Counted from the stretch's first letter, positions 1-8,454 are shown. The stretch is DNA of 64,000 bases from Clostridiales bacterium (GCA_012719035.1 JAAYBD010000004.1:1-64000); one strand, 5' to 3'. Translations and numbers: made by a program. The notes: generated from the letters alone by a model not told the origin.

Positions 1-151
1 ATTTTGATTAAGTGCTGCTATAAAGTGCTTTTTCTTGAGTAAATAGGCAAATATGATGGAGCTTGGGAAGCTAAAGCTGAGTATGTAAAAACGCTTCTAT
101 CCGTTCATTTGCTTTTTTGCAGCTTCAAAATTATAATTTACAGAGTAAGGA

Positions 152-424
152 TTATTTTTTGTAATTTAATCTTAGTTGTTCAATGAGTTCATTCACTTTA
201 AGGTAAATCTCAAAGCCGATATTATCTATAAAATACTTGTAAGCCTCGTTTTGCTGCGAATAATCATATGGTTTGGTGAGGCAAAGCAGGTTGGGACAGA
301 ATATATCGTATCCGCAAACCGAGTAATTCTGGCAGACTTCAGTAATATGCTTATTAATTCCGTATATCTCGAGCAAAACAATAATTGCTTTATCTGAGCT
401 TTTTTGTATGTTAACACTTATTCT
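152..424 (-). pseudogene. Remnant of a dienelactone hydrolase family gene (N-terminal part only)
   Basis: The minus-strand frame between the stop near 425 and the stop at 152 reads like the start of a Firmicutes dienelactone hydrolase (alpha/beta hydrolase): a strand ending KAIIVLLEIYGIN, then a helix, GYDIFCPNLL, and a helix rich in EAYKYF and ELIEQL. Full family members run about 190-250 residues and continue into a nucleophile elbow. Here the frame stops before the elbow, and I could not follow the homology below 152. There is no convincing ATG with a ribosome binding site; the only candidate is a TTG at 376. I infer a decayed or truncated gene. A short real gene is possible but less likely. 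Confidence 0.4.
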
Positions 425-427
425 TTA

Positions 428-661
428 CCTCGACTTAAAAACAGCTATAATAAAAGGTTTGAGGTGTTTTTCTGAATTTTATATGACTTCCTTCCGACTG
501 TCATCAATTTATTATCCCATAAGCATGACAGGATAACAAGCTTTATATGGGAGCCTGGCAAAAGCACCGTATAGCCTATAAACTCAATATCCAAGTATCA
601 GCCCTGCAGTTTTTGTATCGATGGCTTACAATTAAAAACCCTCCATTATAGCACCAGACTT
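428..661. other. Unassigned spacer before the MerR gene
   Basis: No gene is supported here. Short plus-strand frames between about 500 and 655 have a protein-like look (for example AYKLNIQVSALQFLYRW), but they are broken by stops and I do not recognise a family. The 10-mer CACCAGACTT at 652-661 recurs at 1523-1532, just after the regulator gene, where it forms part of a terminator hairpin. The stretch may be remnant DNA. Confidence 0.3.
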
Positions 662-700
662 TTGTATGATGATATAATGACACTATATCTGATTAAAACC

Positions 701-735
701 TATATCATAATGCCGTTTTACGGTATGATATATAT
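701..735. promoter_or_regulatory. Imperfect inverted repeat upstream of the MerR gene (candidate operator)
   Basis: TATATCATAATGCCGT faces ACGGTATGATATA across a TTT centre, with a two-base bulge in one arm. A TATAAT box lies just upstream at 673-678, and the regulator's start codon follows at 755. MerR-family regulators bind dyads in their own promoter regions, so this is a plausible autoregulatory site. I could not identify a matching -35 with the elongated spacer typical of MerR targets, so the assignment is tentative. Confidence 0.35.
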
Positions 736-754
736 GCGGCAAAATGGAGATGAT

Positions 755-1522
755 ATGTCAATGAATACCTATAAAACAGCAGAAATAGCACACAGCATCG
801 GGATTCATCCCAACACTGTGCGGCTTTATGAGGAGCTTTGTCTTATTCCTAAACCGGCACGGGAAGCAAACGGTTATCGTGTTTTTACTGATTTACATAT
901 GGAGCAGTTCAAGCTTGCAAGAACTGCCCTAAAGGTTGAGGTTCTGCAAAATGGACTTAGAAAACAAGCGACTGATATTATCAAGGTTTCGGCTTCAGGA
1001 GATTTTGACAGGGCTATTTTTCTGACAGACCGTTATTTACAGCAGATAAAAAGGGAACAAAGAAACGCAGAAGAGGCTATAGCTATTACCGAAAAGCTGC
1101 TGTCAGACGATAATCAAGAAGTGGACAATGCTATTCTGACCAGAAAAGAAGCGGCAGACTATCTGCAAATCTCAATGGATTCTTTAAGAAATTGGGAGAT
1201 GAATGGTCTTCTGACTGTGAAACGAAAGCAAAACGGCTATCGCATTTACACCGCTGAGGATGTTCATCGGCTGAAAATCATACGTTCTTTGCGATGCGCA
1301 AATTACTCGCTTGCGGCGATTTTGCGGATGCTGAGTACTTTGGAAAACAATCCTGAAGCAGACATACGAAAAGCAATTGATAAACCCGAAGAAAACGACG
1401 ATATTATCTCTGTATGCGATGAACTGCTCACATCTTTGCGATGTGCAGAGGAAAATGCCCAAATCATGCTTATGCAGCTTGAGAAGATGAAAAAACAATT
1501 TATAACAAACTCTCCACTTTAA
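755..1522 (+). CDS. MerR-family transcriptional regulator with two HTH domains
   Basis: 255 residues from the ATG at 755, which has GGAG 5 bases upstream; the frame is open further upstream but lacks a ribosome site there. Residues about 5-70 form a MerR winged helix (TAEIAHSIGIHPNTVRLYEE, then NGYRVF). Residues about 127-195 form a second one (TRKEAADYLQIS, SLRNWE, NGYRIYTAEDVHRL), and a helical stretch rich in K, R and E joins them. Ordinary MerR proteins have a single HTH plus an effector domain, so this one could bind two half-sites within one chain. It lies directly upstream of a two-gene ABC exporter, which suggests it controls that transporter in response to a toxic ligand. The ligand cannot be read from the sequence. 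Confidence 0.85.
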   Translation: MSMNTYKTAEIAHSIGIHPNTVRLYEELCLIPKPAREANGYRVFTDLHMEQFKLARTALKVEVLQNGLRKQATDIIKVSASGDFDRAIFLTDRYLQQIKREQRNAEEAIAITEKLLSDDNQEVDNAILTRKEAADYLQISMDSLRNWEMNGLLTVKRKQNGYRIYTAEDVHRLKIIRSLRCANYSLAAILRMLSTLENNPEADIRKAIDKPEENDDIISVCDELLTSLRCAEENAQIMLMQLEKMKKQFITNSPL

Positions 1523-1550
1523 CACCAGACTTCACTCTGGTGTTATTCTT
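1521..1550 (+). terminator. Hairpin between the regulator and the ABC genes
   Basis: AACACCAGA (1521-1529) pairs perfectly with TCTGGTGTT (1536-1544) over a 6-base loop, followed by a modest T-rich stretch. It may end the regulator transcript or act as a partial terminator that sets the ratio of regulator to transporter mRNA. Confidence 0.55.
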
Positions 1551-1588
1551 TTCATGCAAAGAAAAAGATTTAGAAAGGACTCGATAGC

Positions 1589-2323
1589 ATGGAAGCAAGC
1601 ATCAAAGCAGAGGGATTAAGCAAGTCTTATGGTCATGTAAAAGCAGTCGAAGACCTGAATATTTCTATTTGCCGGGGTGAAGTGTTCGGCTTGCTGGGGG
1701 CAAACGGTGCAGGTAAAAGCACTGCGCTTGAATGTATTTTAGGCGCAAAAAAACAAGATACAGGGACGGTGTCCGTTTTGGGAATGAATCCGCAAAAAGA
1801 CCGGAAGAGACTTTTTGAGAGGGTCGGTGTTCAATTTCAAGAGGCAAATTACCAAGATAAAATAAGAGTGGCTGAGCTTTGTGAGGTCACTGCCTCCCTT
1901 TATAAAACTCCTCTGAACTATATGGATATGTTAAAACAATTTGGGCTTTCAGACAAGTTGAAAAGCTATGTAAGCGAGCTTTCCGGAGGTCAGAGGCAGC
2001 GACTGTTCATTGTTCTTGCCCTCATTCCAAACCCCGAGCTTGTGTTTTTAGACGAGCTGACGACCGGTTTGGATGCGCGGGCAAGGCGTGGTGTTTGGAA
2101 AAGTCTTTCCGATTTAAAAGCAAAAGGACTGACCATTTTTCTGACTTCCCACTTCATGGACGAAGTTGAAGCCCTCTGCGACAAAATTATGATTCTTAAA
2201 AACGGGAAAAGCATATTTTATGGAACACTGCAAGAGGCAATTGAATCCAGTCCTTATACAAAGCTTGAAGATGCATACCTTTGGTATACTGACGGGGAGG
2301 ATAGAGTAGATGAGAGCCTTTAG
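1589..2323 (+). CDS. ABC transporter ATP-binding protein (multidrug exporter type)
   Basis: 244 residues with a complete nucleotide-binding domain: Walker A GANGAGKST near residues 37-45, signature LSGGQRQR at 130-137, Walker B LVFLDE at 150-155 followed by the D-loop TTGLD, and the switch histidine in TSHFMDE. The N-terminal AEGLSKSYGHVKAVEDLN is typical of the ABC-2 exporter family (CcmA/YadG-like). It acts on the cytoplasmic side and powers the permease encoded immediately downstream, with which it overlaps by 14 bases. The ATG has AAAGGA about 10 bases upstream. Its position behind a MerR gene suggests drug or peptide efflux; the substrate is unknown. Confidence 0.92.
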   Translation: MEASIKAEGLSKSYGHVKAVEDLNISICRGEVFGLLGANGAGKSTALECILGAKKQDTGTVSVLGMNPQKDRKRLFERVGVQFQEANYQDKIRVAELCEVTASLYKTPLNYMDMLKQFGLSDKLKSYVSELSGGQRQRLFIVLALIPNPELVFLDELTTGLDARARRGVWKSLSDLKAKGLTIFLTSHFMDEVEALCDKIMILKNGKSIFYGTLQEAIESSPYTKLEDAYLWYTDGEDRVDESL

Positions 2324-3053
2324 AACGATGTTTAAGACAGAATTGAAATTATCTCTGCGTGGTATGGATATGTTTATTTTTGCGATCTGCATGCCGGTCA
2401 CAGTTATGGTCATTCTCGGTATTACTTATGGGGATAAACCCGCCTTCGATGGGGCTGAGTATACATTTTTGGAGCAATCATTTGGAGCTGTAGCAACAAT
2501 CGCTGTCTGTGCCGGAGGCGTAATGGGGCTTCCGCTGGTCATATCTGATTACCGGCATAAAAAAATCCTGAAGCGGTTTAAGGTAACACCGACAAGCCCT
2601 GCCCTAATTTTAGCAGTCCAGATTGTAATCTATGCATTATATTCCATTGCTTCACTCATACTTATTTATGTAACAGCAGTACTTTTCTTCGCTTATCAAT
2701 TTAGCGGTTCGTGGCTCAATTTCTTGGGTGCATATATTCTCGTAATGCTGTCAATTTTCAGTATTGGACTACTGGTGGGAGGTGTGGCTCCCAATACTAA
2801 AACAGCAAGTGTTTTTGCCAGCGTATTGTATTTTCCGATGCTTATTTTCTCGGGCGCTACCCTGCCCTATGAAGTCATGCCCAAGGCGCTTCAAAAAGCG
2901 GCGGATATACTGCCCTTGGCACAGGGAATCAAGCTGCTGAAAGCCGCTTCACTCGGTCTGCCAATGTATAGCGTTTCGGTTCCTGTTATTGTGATGGTTG
3001 CGCTTGCGGTAATATGTACAGGCATATCTGTTCGCTTTTTTAAATGGGAGTAA
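2310..3053 (+). CDS. ABC-2 type transporter permease
   Basis: 247 residues with six hydrophobic segments. After a short cytoplasmic start (MRAFRTMFKTELKLSL) come segments near residues 20-40, 60-80, 100-130, 137-160, 168-190 and 220-240. The motif FSGATLPYEVMP between the last pairs is characteristic of the ABC-2 exporter permease family. The start ATG has GGGGAGG ten bases upstream, inside the end of the ATPase gene, so the two are translationally coupled. It should form the membrane half of the exporter regulated by the MerR protein upstream. Confidence 0.9.
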   Translation: MRAFRTMFKTELKLSLRGMDMFIFAICMPVTVMVILGITYGDKPAFDGAEYTFLEQSFGAVATIAVCAGGVMGLPLVISDYRHKKILKRFKVTPTSPALILAVQIVIYALYSIASLILIYVTAVLFFAYQFSGSWLNFLGAYILVMLSIFSIGLLVGGVAPNTKTASVFASVLYFPMLIFSGATLPYEVMPKALQKAADILPLAQGIKLLKAASLGLPMYSVSVPVIVMVALAVICTGISVRFFKWE

Positions 3054-3069
3054 TGCTTTGATATAGCTG

Positions 3070-3111
3070 CGCCCCCGGCAGTCTCAGATAAAATTGAGAT
3101 AGCCGGGGGCG
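3070..3111. terminator. Strong bidirectional hairpin between convergent genes
   Basis: CGCCCCCGGC (3070-3079) pairs exactly with GCCGGGGGCG (3102-3111), with an inner stem TCTCA/TGAGA. It sits between the ABC permease (plus) and the cupin gene (minus), so it can end both transcripts. There is no long T-tract. Confidence 0.65.
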
Positions 3112-3137
3112 TCAATACAAAAAACCTTCGGTGTATA

Positions 3138-3479
3138 TTAATACGGAAATACTACGGTAAGAAACATCTTGAATTTTTCTTCAGCATATACGGCATGAGG
3201 GATATTGTTTGGCATCACAATAGTCTCTCCTTCCGAAACGATGTGCTCCTTTTCACCAATGGTTATGCGGGCCTTGCCCGTTAATACGGTAAGCATGGCA
3301 TCTCCTGTGGAAGAGTGAGAGCTGATCTGCTCTCCTTTGTCAAAGGAAAAGAGTGTGATACCGACCGAATTGTTCTGCACCAATGTACGGCTTACGACCT
3401 GACCGGGCTGATAATCCACCAAATCGCCCAAGTTCAGCGTTTCTTCAAAATTGATGTTTTTTAAGTATTGTACTGACAT
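3138..3479 (-). CDS. Small cupin-domain protein
   Basis: 113 residues forming a single conserved beta-barrel cupin. Motif 1 is recognisable as GEQISSHSSTGDAM and motif 2 as GETIVMPNNIPHAV, and one histidine of each metal-binding set remains. The start ATG has AAGGAG nine bases upstream. Family members are often small sugar- or metal-binding proteins, or partners of regulators. The first motif has a single clear histidine instead of the usual HxH pair, so metal binding may be altered. It is a monocistronic gene converging on the ABC operon. Function unknown. Confidence 0.8.
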   Translation of the reverse strand: MSVQYLKNINFEETLNLGDLVDYQPGQVVSRTLVQNNSVGITLFSFDKGEQISSHSSTGDAMLTVLTGKARITIGEKEHIVSEGETIVMPNNIPHAVYAEEKFKMFLTVVFPY

Positions 3480-3615
3480 ATTGGCGGCTCCTTAATTAAG
3501 ATATTTAGTCTTGCGTTCCGATTATAGATAATTTCAATATAACCAACTTGAGGAATAATATCCTCGGCAACTTAATTTTCTATCCGATAAGATTCTATCC
3601 TTTTTCAAGCATAAA

Positions 3616-3651
3616 ATCAAGACCGCAGAGCATTTGCCCTGCGGTCTTGAT
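3616..3651 (-). terminator. Terminator hairpin downstream of the DegV remnant
   Basis: ATCAAGACCGCAG (3616-3628) pairs perfectly with CTGCGGTCTTGAT (3639-3651). On the minus strand the stem is followed by TTTTAT. It is a well-preserved terminator with no intact gene in front of it, consistent with decay of the upstream coding region. Confidence 0.6.
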
Positions 3652-3654
3652 TTC

Positions 3655-3777
3655 ATAGTGAACTTATAAATCCGATTTTTCGTGATCATCGGGATAAACT
3701 CTACCTCACCGGGCGAAAGCAGGTTTAAAATCCAAATCGCAGGTAAGGTCGGTTATAATCTGATATGCACTGTCCAT
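3655..3777 (-). pseudogene. Remnant of a DegV (fatty-acid binding) family gene
   Basis: A good ribosome site (AAGGAG) precedes an ATG at 3777. The frame reads MDSAYQIITDLTCDLDF, closely resembling the DegV start YxIITDSSCDLP, and stops after 23 residues at 3706. In the next frame the sequence continues with EVEFIPM, which matches the conserved second strand of DegV proteins. It is then lost just before the terminator hairpin at 3616-3651. Full DegV proteins are about 280 residues, so I infer a large internal deletion plus a frameshift. Only short matches support this, so confidence is moderate. Confidence 0.45.
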
Positions 3778-4053
3778 ATCTCAACTCCTTGTTGAATCTT
3801 GGGCATAATAGTATCATCGAAAAAAATCACTTTCATGGGACCATATTTAAAATGTGCAAAAACAAAATACGCATGAATATTGGAAGGAAAAATAGGTCCT
3901 GATTGAAAGAATAAATGAATGTATAGTTTAGCACAGCAATAGAATTGGAATTTTCTTTTCATAATGAAGGAAGTGTGGTAAAATATATAAATACATTAAA
4001 ACAGCTGACAAATAAAAAGCATCGGATTCTATACGGTTGGGAGTGGGATATTA

Positions 4054-4623
4054 GTGGATTTGAAAACATTGAGAAGCTCTTGTGAGGATTGCAAAAAGTG
4101 TGCGCTTTGGGAAACCCGGACAAACGTCGTTTTCGGGGGCGGAAATGAAAACGCAGAGGTTCTTTTTATAGGCGAGGGTCCGGGAGAGCAGGAGGATTTG
4201 AGCGGACAACCATTTGTAGGACGTGCGGGCAAGCTTCTTGATGATATGCTTGCTATAATCGGACTTGACCGTTCCAATATTTATATTGCAAATATGGTCA
4301 AATGCCGTCCGCCCAAAAACCGCGACCCGCTGAAAATAGAAATGGAGGCCTGTATGCCTTGGCTGAGGAGTCAGAGCAAGATATTAAACCCAAAAATCAT
4401 TGTCTGTCTCGGAAGAGTTTCGGCTATGTCAATAATTCGTGAGGATTTCAAAATTACTGCGGAGCATGGGCAATGGACTGAGAAAAACGGTATAAAAATG
4501 ATGGCGATTTATCATCCGGCAGCATTGCTTCGGGATCCTCGCCGCCGCCCCGAAACTTTTGAGGACTTGAAAGAACTTCAAAGGGTTATTAAAGAGGTTT
4601 GTGAACATACTTATATAAACTGA
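4054..4623 (+). CDS. Uracil-DNA glycosylase, family 4 (Fe-S type)
   Basis: 189 residues from a GTG start with a GGGAG-like ribosome site. The family 4 signature GEGPGEQED lies at residues 40-48 and GQPFVGRAGKLLD at 51-63. Four cysteines are placed as in the 4Fe-4S enzymes: C13 and C16 (CKKC), C84 (KCRPPKNR) and C100. The catalytic-loop motif HPAALLRDP starts at H154. It removes uracil from DNA as the first step of base-excision repair. The gene stands alone. The start has no competing ATG upstream. Confidence 0.93.
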   Translation: MDLKTLRSSCEDCKKCALWETRTNVVFGGGNENAEVLFIGEGPGEQEDLSGQPFVGRAGKLLDDMLAIIGLDRSNIYIANMVKCRPPKNRDPLKIEMEACMPWLRSQSKILNPKIIVCLGRVSAMSIIREDFKITAEHGQWTEKNGIKMMAIYHPAALLRDPRRRPETFEDLKELQRVIKEVCEHTYIN

Positions 4624-4785
4624 CCAATCTCCGTTGCCTTTGGATGGGAATAGATAGATTTGTTACAATTTATTTTAGATTTAATACTTTTGAAACAAGA
4701 TTTCTGTTTTTTTTGTAACATCTGTTTGTTATTATGAAAATGCAAGAGACAGTTGAACTTTTTCGTTTTCTCCTCATCCCAATAA

Positions 4786-4830
4786 AGTTTCGGCAAACGG
4801 AGTGTCGCACCGTTTGCCGAAACTTTTTTT
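4786..4830 (+). terminator. Strong intrinsic terminator
   Basis: AGTTTCGGCAAACGG (4786-4800) pairs perfectly with CCGTTTGCCGAAACT (4810-4824), and a run of seven T's ends at 4830. It lies about 160 bases after the glycosylase gene and before the glycosyltransferase promoter, so the two are separate transcripts. Confidence 0.85.
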
Positions 4831-4910
4831 ATAGTCTGAAACAAATTGTATACAAATTTTGTTATACTATGTCGAAGAACGGAGCATATCACTTAACGGA
4901 GGAGAGCATT

Positions 4911-6095
4911 ATGCGAATAGCACAGTTCAGCGATTCGTTTTTACCAATAGTTGACGGTGTAGGAAGGGTCGTCTTGAATTATGCAAATCATATCGCGGAC
5001 AAGGGACATGAGTGTTATGTTATGGCACCCATGACCAATACGGGCTTCCGCGGCGGCTACAAATTTGAGATGGTAGATTACCGCAGTATGAATCTTAGAG
5101 GGCGGCAGTACAAAGTCGGAGTTCCGTTTGTTGATCCGCATTTCCAAGCAAGGATGAATAATATCGAGCTGGACATAATACACGCGCACAGCCCGTTTAC
5201 TGCGGGACAGGCCGCATATCTATATGCAAAAAAGCGTGGGATACCGCTTGTGGGAACATTCCACTCCAAGTACAAGGACGATTTTCGGCAGATGACCGGA
5301 GTTAATGTAATAGCGGAAGTAGGCACTAAATATGTAGTGGATTTCTATGATAAATGCGATGAGGTATGGACGGTAGGCGAGTCCTCTGCCGAAACACTTA
5401 GAAGCTACGGCTATAAGCAAAAAGTAGTTGTTATGCAGAACGGTGCGGATGAACAGGTGATCGACCCTGCGGATAAAGCTTATGCTGAAGAAAAATTCGG
5501 ACTTGGAGCCGAGCCTGTGCTTCTTTTCGTTGGCCAGCAGGATTGGAAGAAGAACATTGAAAGAATATTGCTTGCAGCTGCGGAAATCAACAATAAAGGA
5601 CTTGCTTTTAAGCTTGTGATGGCGGGAATGGGACCACATTCCAAAGAAATCATGAAGCGCGCATCGTCCTTGAAACTTGATGATAAAATGGTATATACAG
5701 GTCATATATCTGACAGTAATCTCCTTGCGGGTATTTACCAGTGCGCGGATTTATTAGTATTTCCGTCCCTGTATGACAATGCTCCTATGGTTATCAGGGA
5801 GGCGGCGTCATTCGGGACGGCATCTGTCGTTGTCCGCGGAAGCTGTGCCGCAGAGCCTATCATAGACGGTGAAAATGGTTTTCTATGCGAGGATAATACG
5901 GCAGACCTTGCATATGTAATGGAAAAGGCGATAAATGATACGGAGAGAATGAAGTTTATCGGTGAGGCTGCAAGACGAACCATTCCTGTTAATTGGGATA
6001 TAATCATCGACGATGTTTTACAGCGTTATACAAACCTTACCTGCAATTGTTCAAAATGCGAAAGGGGCAGAAAGCTCTTTGCGTTTAATCGATAG
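4911..6095 (+). CDS. GT4-family glycosyltransferase
   Basis: 394 residues from the ATG at 4911, which has GGAGGAG seven bases upstream. An extended -10 (TGTTATACT, 4860-4868) lies just ahead. The N-terminal Rossmann half opens MRIAQFSDSFLPIVDGVGRVV and carries the HAHSPF motif. The C-terminal half has the nucleotide-sugar site with EAASFGTASVV near residue 300, preceded by FPSLYDNAPM. It resembles glycolipid synthases of the diglucosyl-diacylglycerol type (GT4, retaining), but the acceptor cannot be told. The last 20 residues (a cysteine-rich NCSKCERG stretch) look unlike the family, and a different frame reads more protein-like from about 6035 on, so a late frameshift is possible. Confidence 0.85.
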   Translation: MRIAQFSDSFLPIVDGVGRVVLNYANHIADKGHECYVMAPMTNTGFRGGYKFEMVDYRSMNLRGRQYKVGVPFVDPHFQARMNNIELDIIHAHSPFTAGQAAYLYAKKRGIPLVGTFHSKYKDDFRQMTGVNVIAEVGTKYVVDFYDKCDEVWTVGESSAETLRSYGYKQKVVVMQNGADEQVIDPADKAYAEEKFGLGAEPVLLFVGQQDWKKNIERILLAAAEINNKGLAFKLVMAGMGPHSKEIMKRASSLKLDDKMVYTGHISDSNLLAGIYQCADLLVFPSLYDNAPMVIREAASFGTASVVVRGSCAAEPIIDGENGFLCEDNTADLAYVMEKAINDTERMKFIGEAARRTIPVNWDIIIDDVLQRYTNLTCNCSKCERGRKLFAFNR

Positions 6096-6140
6096 CAGGA
6101 AGAGTGATGCGGCAGAAATTGAATCTGGAAAGGAAGAACT

Positions 6141-8369
6141 ATGCTCAATAAAAAAACAATACGGACTATTTCGTTGATAACGGTTATTTGTATGGTACTC
6201 GCTACCGGTGCGCTGGCCGCTGTGTTGGGTGAGATTATAAACGGATATGAAACGTATCTGGGCGCGGGAATGGAGCTTTGTAAAGGCGTTTACTGGACAG
6301 GCTCCGACTATCAGACGGAGAACTACATAGAATATTCCCCGTCCTCGGCAGTCAGACCCGTTGTTGTTTCGGGTTCAAAGCTCTGCAATTACGGAAATTT
6401 CTCTTCGATGGCGTCTTTGCTTGAAAAAGAGGGGAAGCATGTTATAGCAGGAATAAACGGGGACTATTATGTGCTTTCCAACTATGAGCCTTTGGGAATA
6501 GTAATACAGAACGGCAAACTTATATCCTCCGATGCCGGTAACTGGGCTATCGGATTTTCGGATGACGGTAAGGCTGTTTTCGGTATGCCGAATTTGAACA
6601 TAAGCGTTGAAATAGGAGGGACGGAGTATCAGCTTGACGCGGTTAACAAAACCCGCAGAAACGGCGGCGCCGCTCTGTACACTGACGATTATGCCTATGC
6701 AACAAAAAATACGGGTGCCGGAACCGATATCATATTCGCCGTAGATGGATCCCTTAGTGTAAACTGCACAAAAACGCTTACAGCAGAACAGATAATAACA
6801 ACGGGCGGTGCGGTAAATATTCCGGCAGGCAAGCTTGTACTTAGTGTTTCAAATAATGCAACGGACGGACTTAAAGCGGCGATTGGAAGCATAACGGCAG
6901 GAACGACAGTAACGCTGAAAATATCGTCCCCAAGCGAATGGACAAATGTCTCATATGCTATCGGCTCTCTGTATAAGCTCGTCACAAACGGTGCAGTTGT
7001 GAGCGGACTTCCGGCGGGAACGGCACCACGCAGTGCCGTCGGCAAAAAAGCAGATGGCTCACTTGTATTCTATACGATAGACGGCAGACAGTCGGGTCAC
7101 AGCGTGGGCGTTACCATAACGAGGCTTGCAGAGAGAATGGCGGAGCTTGGCTGTGTTGAAGCGGCGATTATGGACGGCGGTGGCTCAACGAGCATGAACG
7201 CAATTTATCTCGGAGACAGCTCCGCTTCTCAGATAAACAATCCGTCCGACGGTTATCAGAGATCGGTCACAAACTACATAATGCTTGTTACAGAAAATAA
7301 GCCTACAGGAGTTGCCGACAGGCTTGCACTCTATCCGCTGTCAACGCACATTCTTTCGGGTGCCACAAGCTCCTTTACGCTTAAAGCCGCCGATGAAAAC
7401 GGCTATGCAGCGTCATTGGACAAGTATGTCAGTCTGTCGGTGAGCGACGGGCTGGGAACCATTTCTGAAAACGGCACGTTTAAGGCCGAAGGAGTGGGAA
7501 AAGGAAATATTACAGCATCGGCAGACGGACTTGTAGGTGCTTCAGTGCAGATCAATGTCGTTGCAACCCCGGACAGCATAACGATCAGAAAAGAGAGCAA
7601 TGGAGCGGCAATAAGCTCACTCGCGGTTTCTGCGGAAAGCAAAACATCTCTGACAGCGACGGCAATGAGTAATCACGTTCAGCTGGTTTCTCAGGATCCC
7701 TGCTATTCGTGGTCGGTTGAAGGAAACATAGGAACAATAAGCGCCGATGGCACTTTTACAGCCGGAAAGCAGACTGCAAGCGGACGGATAGTAGCTAAGG
7801 CAGGAGAAAAAACTGTCTCAATCCCCGTTACAGTTACGAGTCCCGAAAGATACGATGATGTAAAGAATACAGACTGGTTTTATGACGCGGTGAAGTATGT
7901 CAGTGAAACCGGTGCAATGTCTGGAACTGCCGACAGGGTTTTCTCACCCAATGCCCAGATGACAAGGGCAATGCTTGTAACGGTTTTGCACCGCATGGAG
8001 AAATTTCCCGATCCGGGTACGATAAGCGAGAGGTTTTCCGATGTGCCTGACGGCGAATGGTATTCAAAAGCCGTATATTGGGCGAGTTCAAAGGGAATCG
8101 TTCAAGGCTACGGCGGCAAATTTGACCCCAATGCCCCGATAAGCCGTGAGCAGCTTGCCACGATTTTATACCGTTATTCATCTTCACCGGCAACAGGCGG
8201 CAGCCTTGGTAACTTTACGGATGCTTCCAAAGTTTCACCATGGGCAAAGGATGCATTCTGCTGGGCAGTTGAAAAGAAAATCATCAGCGGTGTAACGGAA
8301 ACGACTCTTTCGCCTCAGACAACGGCTACAAGAGCGCAGGTGGCGACAATTCTTTATCGTATGAAGTAG
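6141..8369 (+). CDS. Secreted phosphodiester glycosidase with Ig-like and three SLH domains
   Basis: 742 residues. An N-terminal signal peptide (about 1-26, ending ALAA) is followed by a NAGPA-type phosphodiester glycosidase domain (roughly 75-385). That domain carries GINGDYY and the conserved IMDGGGSTSMN near residue 344. Two bacterial Ig-like (BIG2-type) repeats span about 395-565. Three S-layer homology domains follow, beginning near residues 571 (YDDVKNTDWF), 631 (FSDVPDGEWY) and 691 (FTDASKVSPW). It should be exported and held on secondary wall polymer, where it could cleave sugar phosphodiesters such as capped wall glycans. It follows the glycosyltransferase by 45 bases with GGAAAGGAAG before its ATG, so the two may be cotranscribed. 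Confidence 0.88.
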   Translation: MLNKKTIRTISLITVICMVLATGALAAVLGEIINGYETYLGAGMELCKGVYWTGSDYQTENYIEYSPSSAVRPVVVSGSKLCNYGNFSSMASLLEKEGKHVIAGINGDYYVLSNYEPLGIVIQNGKLISSDAGNWAIGFSDDGKAVFGMPNLNISVEIGGTEYQLDAVNKTRRNGGAALYTDDYAYATKNTGAGTDIIFAVDGSLSVNCTKTLTAEQIITTGGAVNIPAGKLVLSVSNNATDGLKAAIGSITAGTTVTLKISSPSEWTNVSYAIGSLYKLVTNGAVVSGLPAGTAPRSAVGKKADGSLVFYTIDGRQSGHSVGVTITRLAERMAELGCVEAAIMDGGGSTSMNAIYLGDSSASQINNPSDGYQRSVTNYIMLVTENKPTGVADRLALYPLSTHILSGATSSFTLKAADENGYAASLDKYVSLSVSDGLGTISENGTFKAEGVGKGNITASADGLVGASVQINVVATPDSITIRKESNGAAISSLAVSAESKTSLTATAMSNHVQLVSQDPCYSWSVEGNIGTISADGTFTAGKQTASGRIVAKAGEKTVSIPVTVTSPERYDDVKNTDWFYDAVKYVSETGAMSGTADRVFSPNAQMTRAMLVTVLHRMEKFPDPGTISERFSDVPDGEWYSKAVYWASSKGIVQGYGGKFDPNAPISREQLATILYRYSSSPATGGSLGNFTDASKVSPWAKDAFCWAVEKKIISGVTETTLSPQTTATRAQVATILYRMK

Positions 8370-8395
8370 TAAGATTATATAAACCTTTAAAAACA

Positions 8396-8422
8396 GCGGG
8401 CGGTCATTTCCCGATCGCCCGC
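8396..8422 (+). terminator. GC-rich hairpin after the SLH gene
   Basis: GCGGGCG (8396-8402) pairs with CGCCCGC (8416-8422), with further GU-containing pairs inside. There is no T-tract, so termination may be factor-dependent or weak. The L10 operon promoter starts 33 bases later. Confidence 0.4.
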
Positions 8423-8454
8423 CGAAGTATCAAGAGAAAATAGTAAAATAAATG

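Noticed and set aside
3753..3962. 69-codon minus-strand frame upstream of the DegV remnant
   Set aside because: No ribosome site or recognisable family; it overlaps the ribosome site and start of the remnant in another frame.
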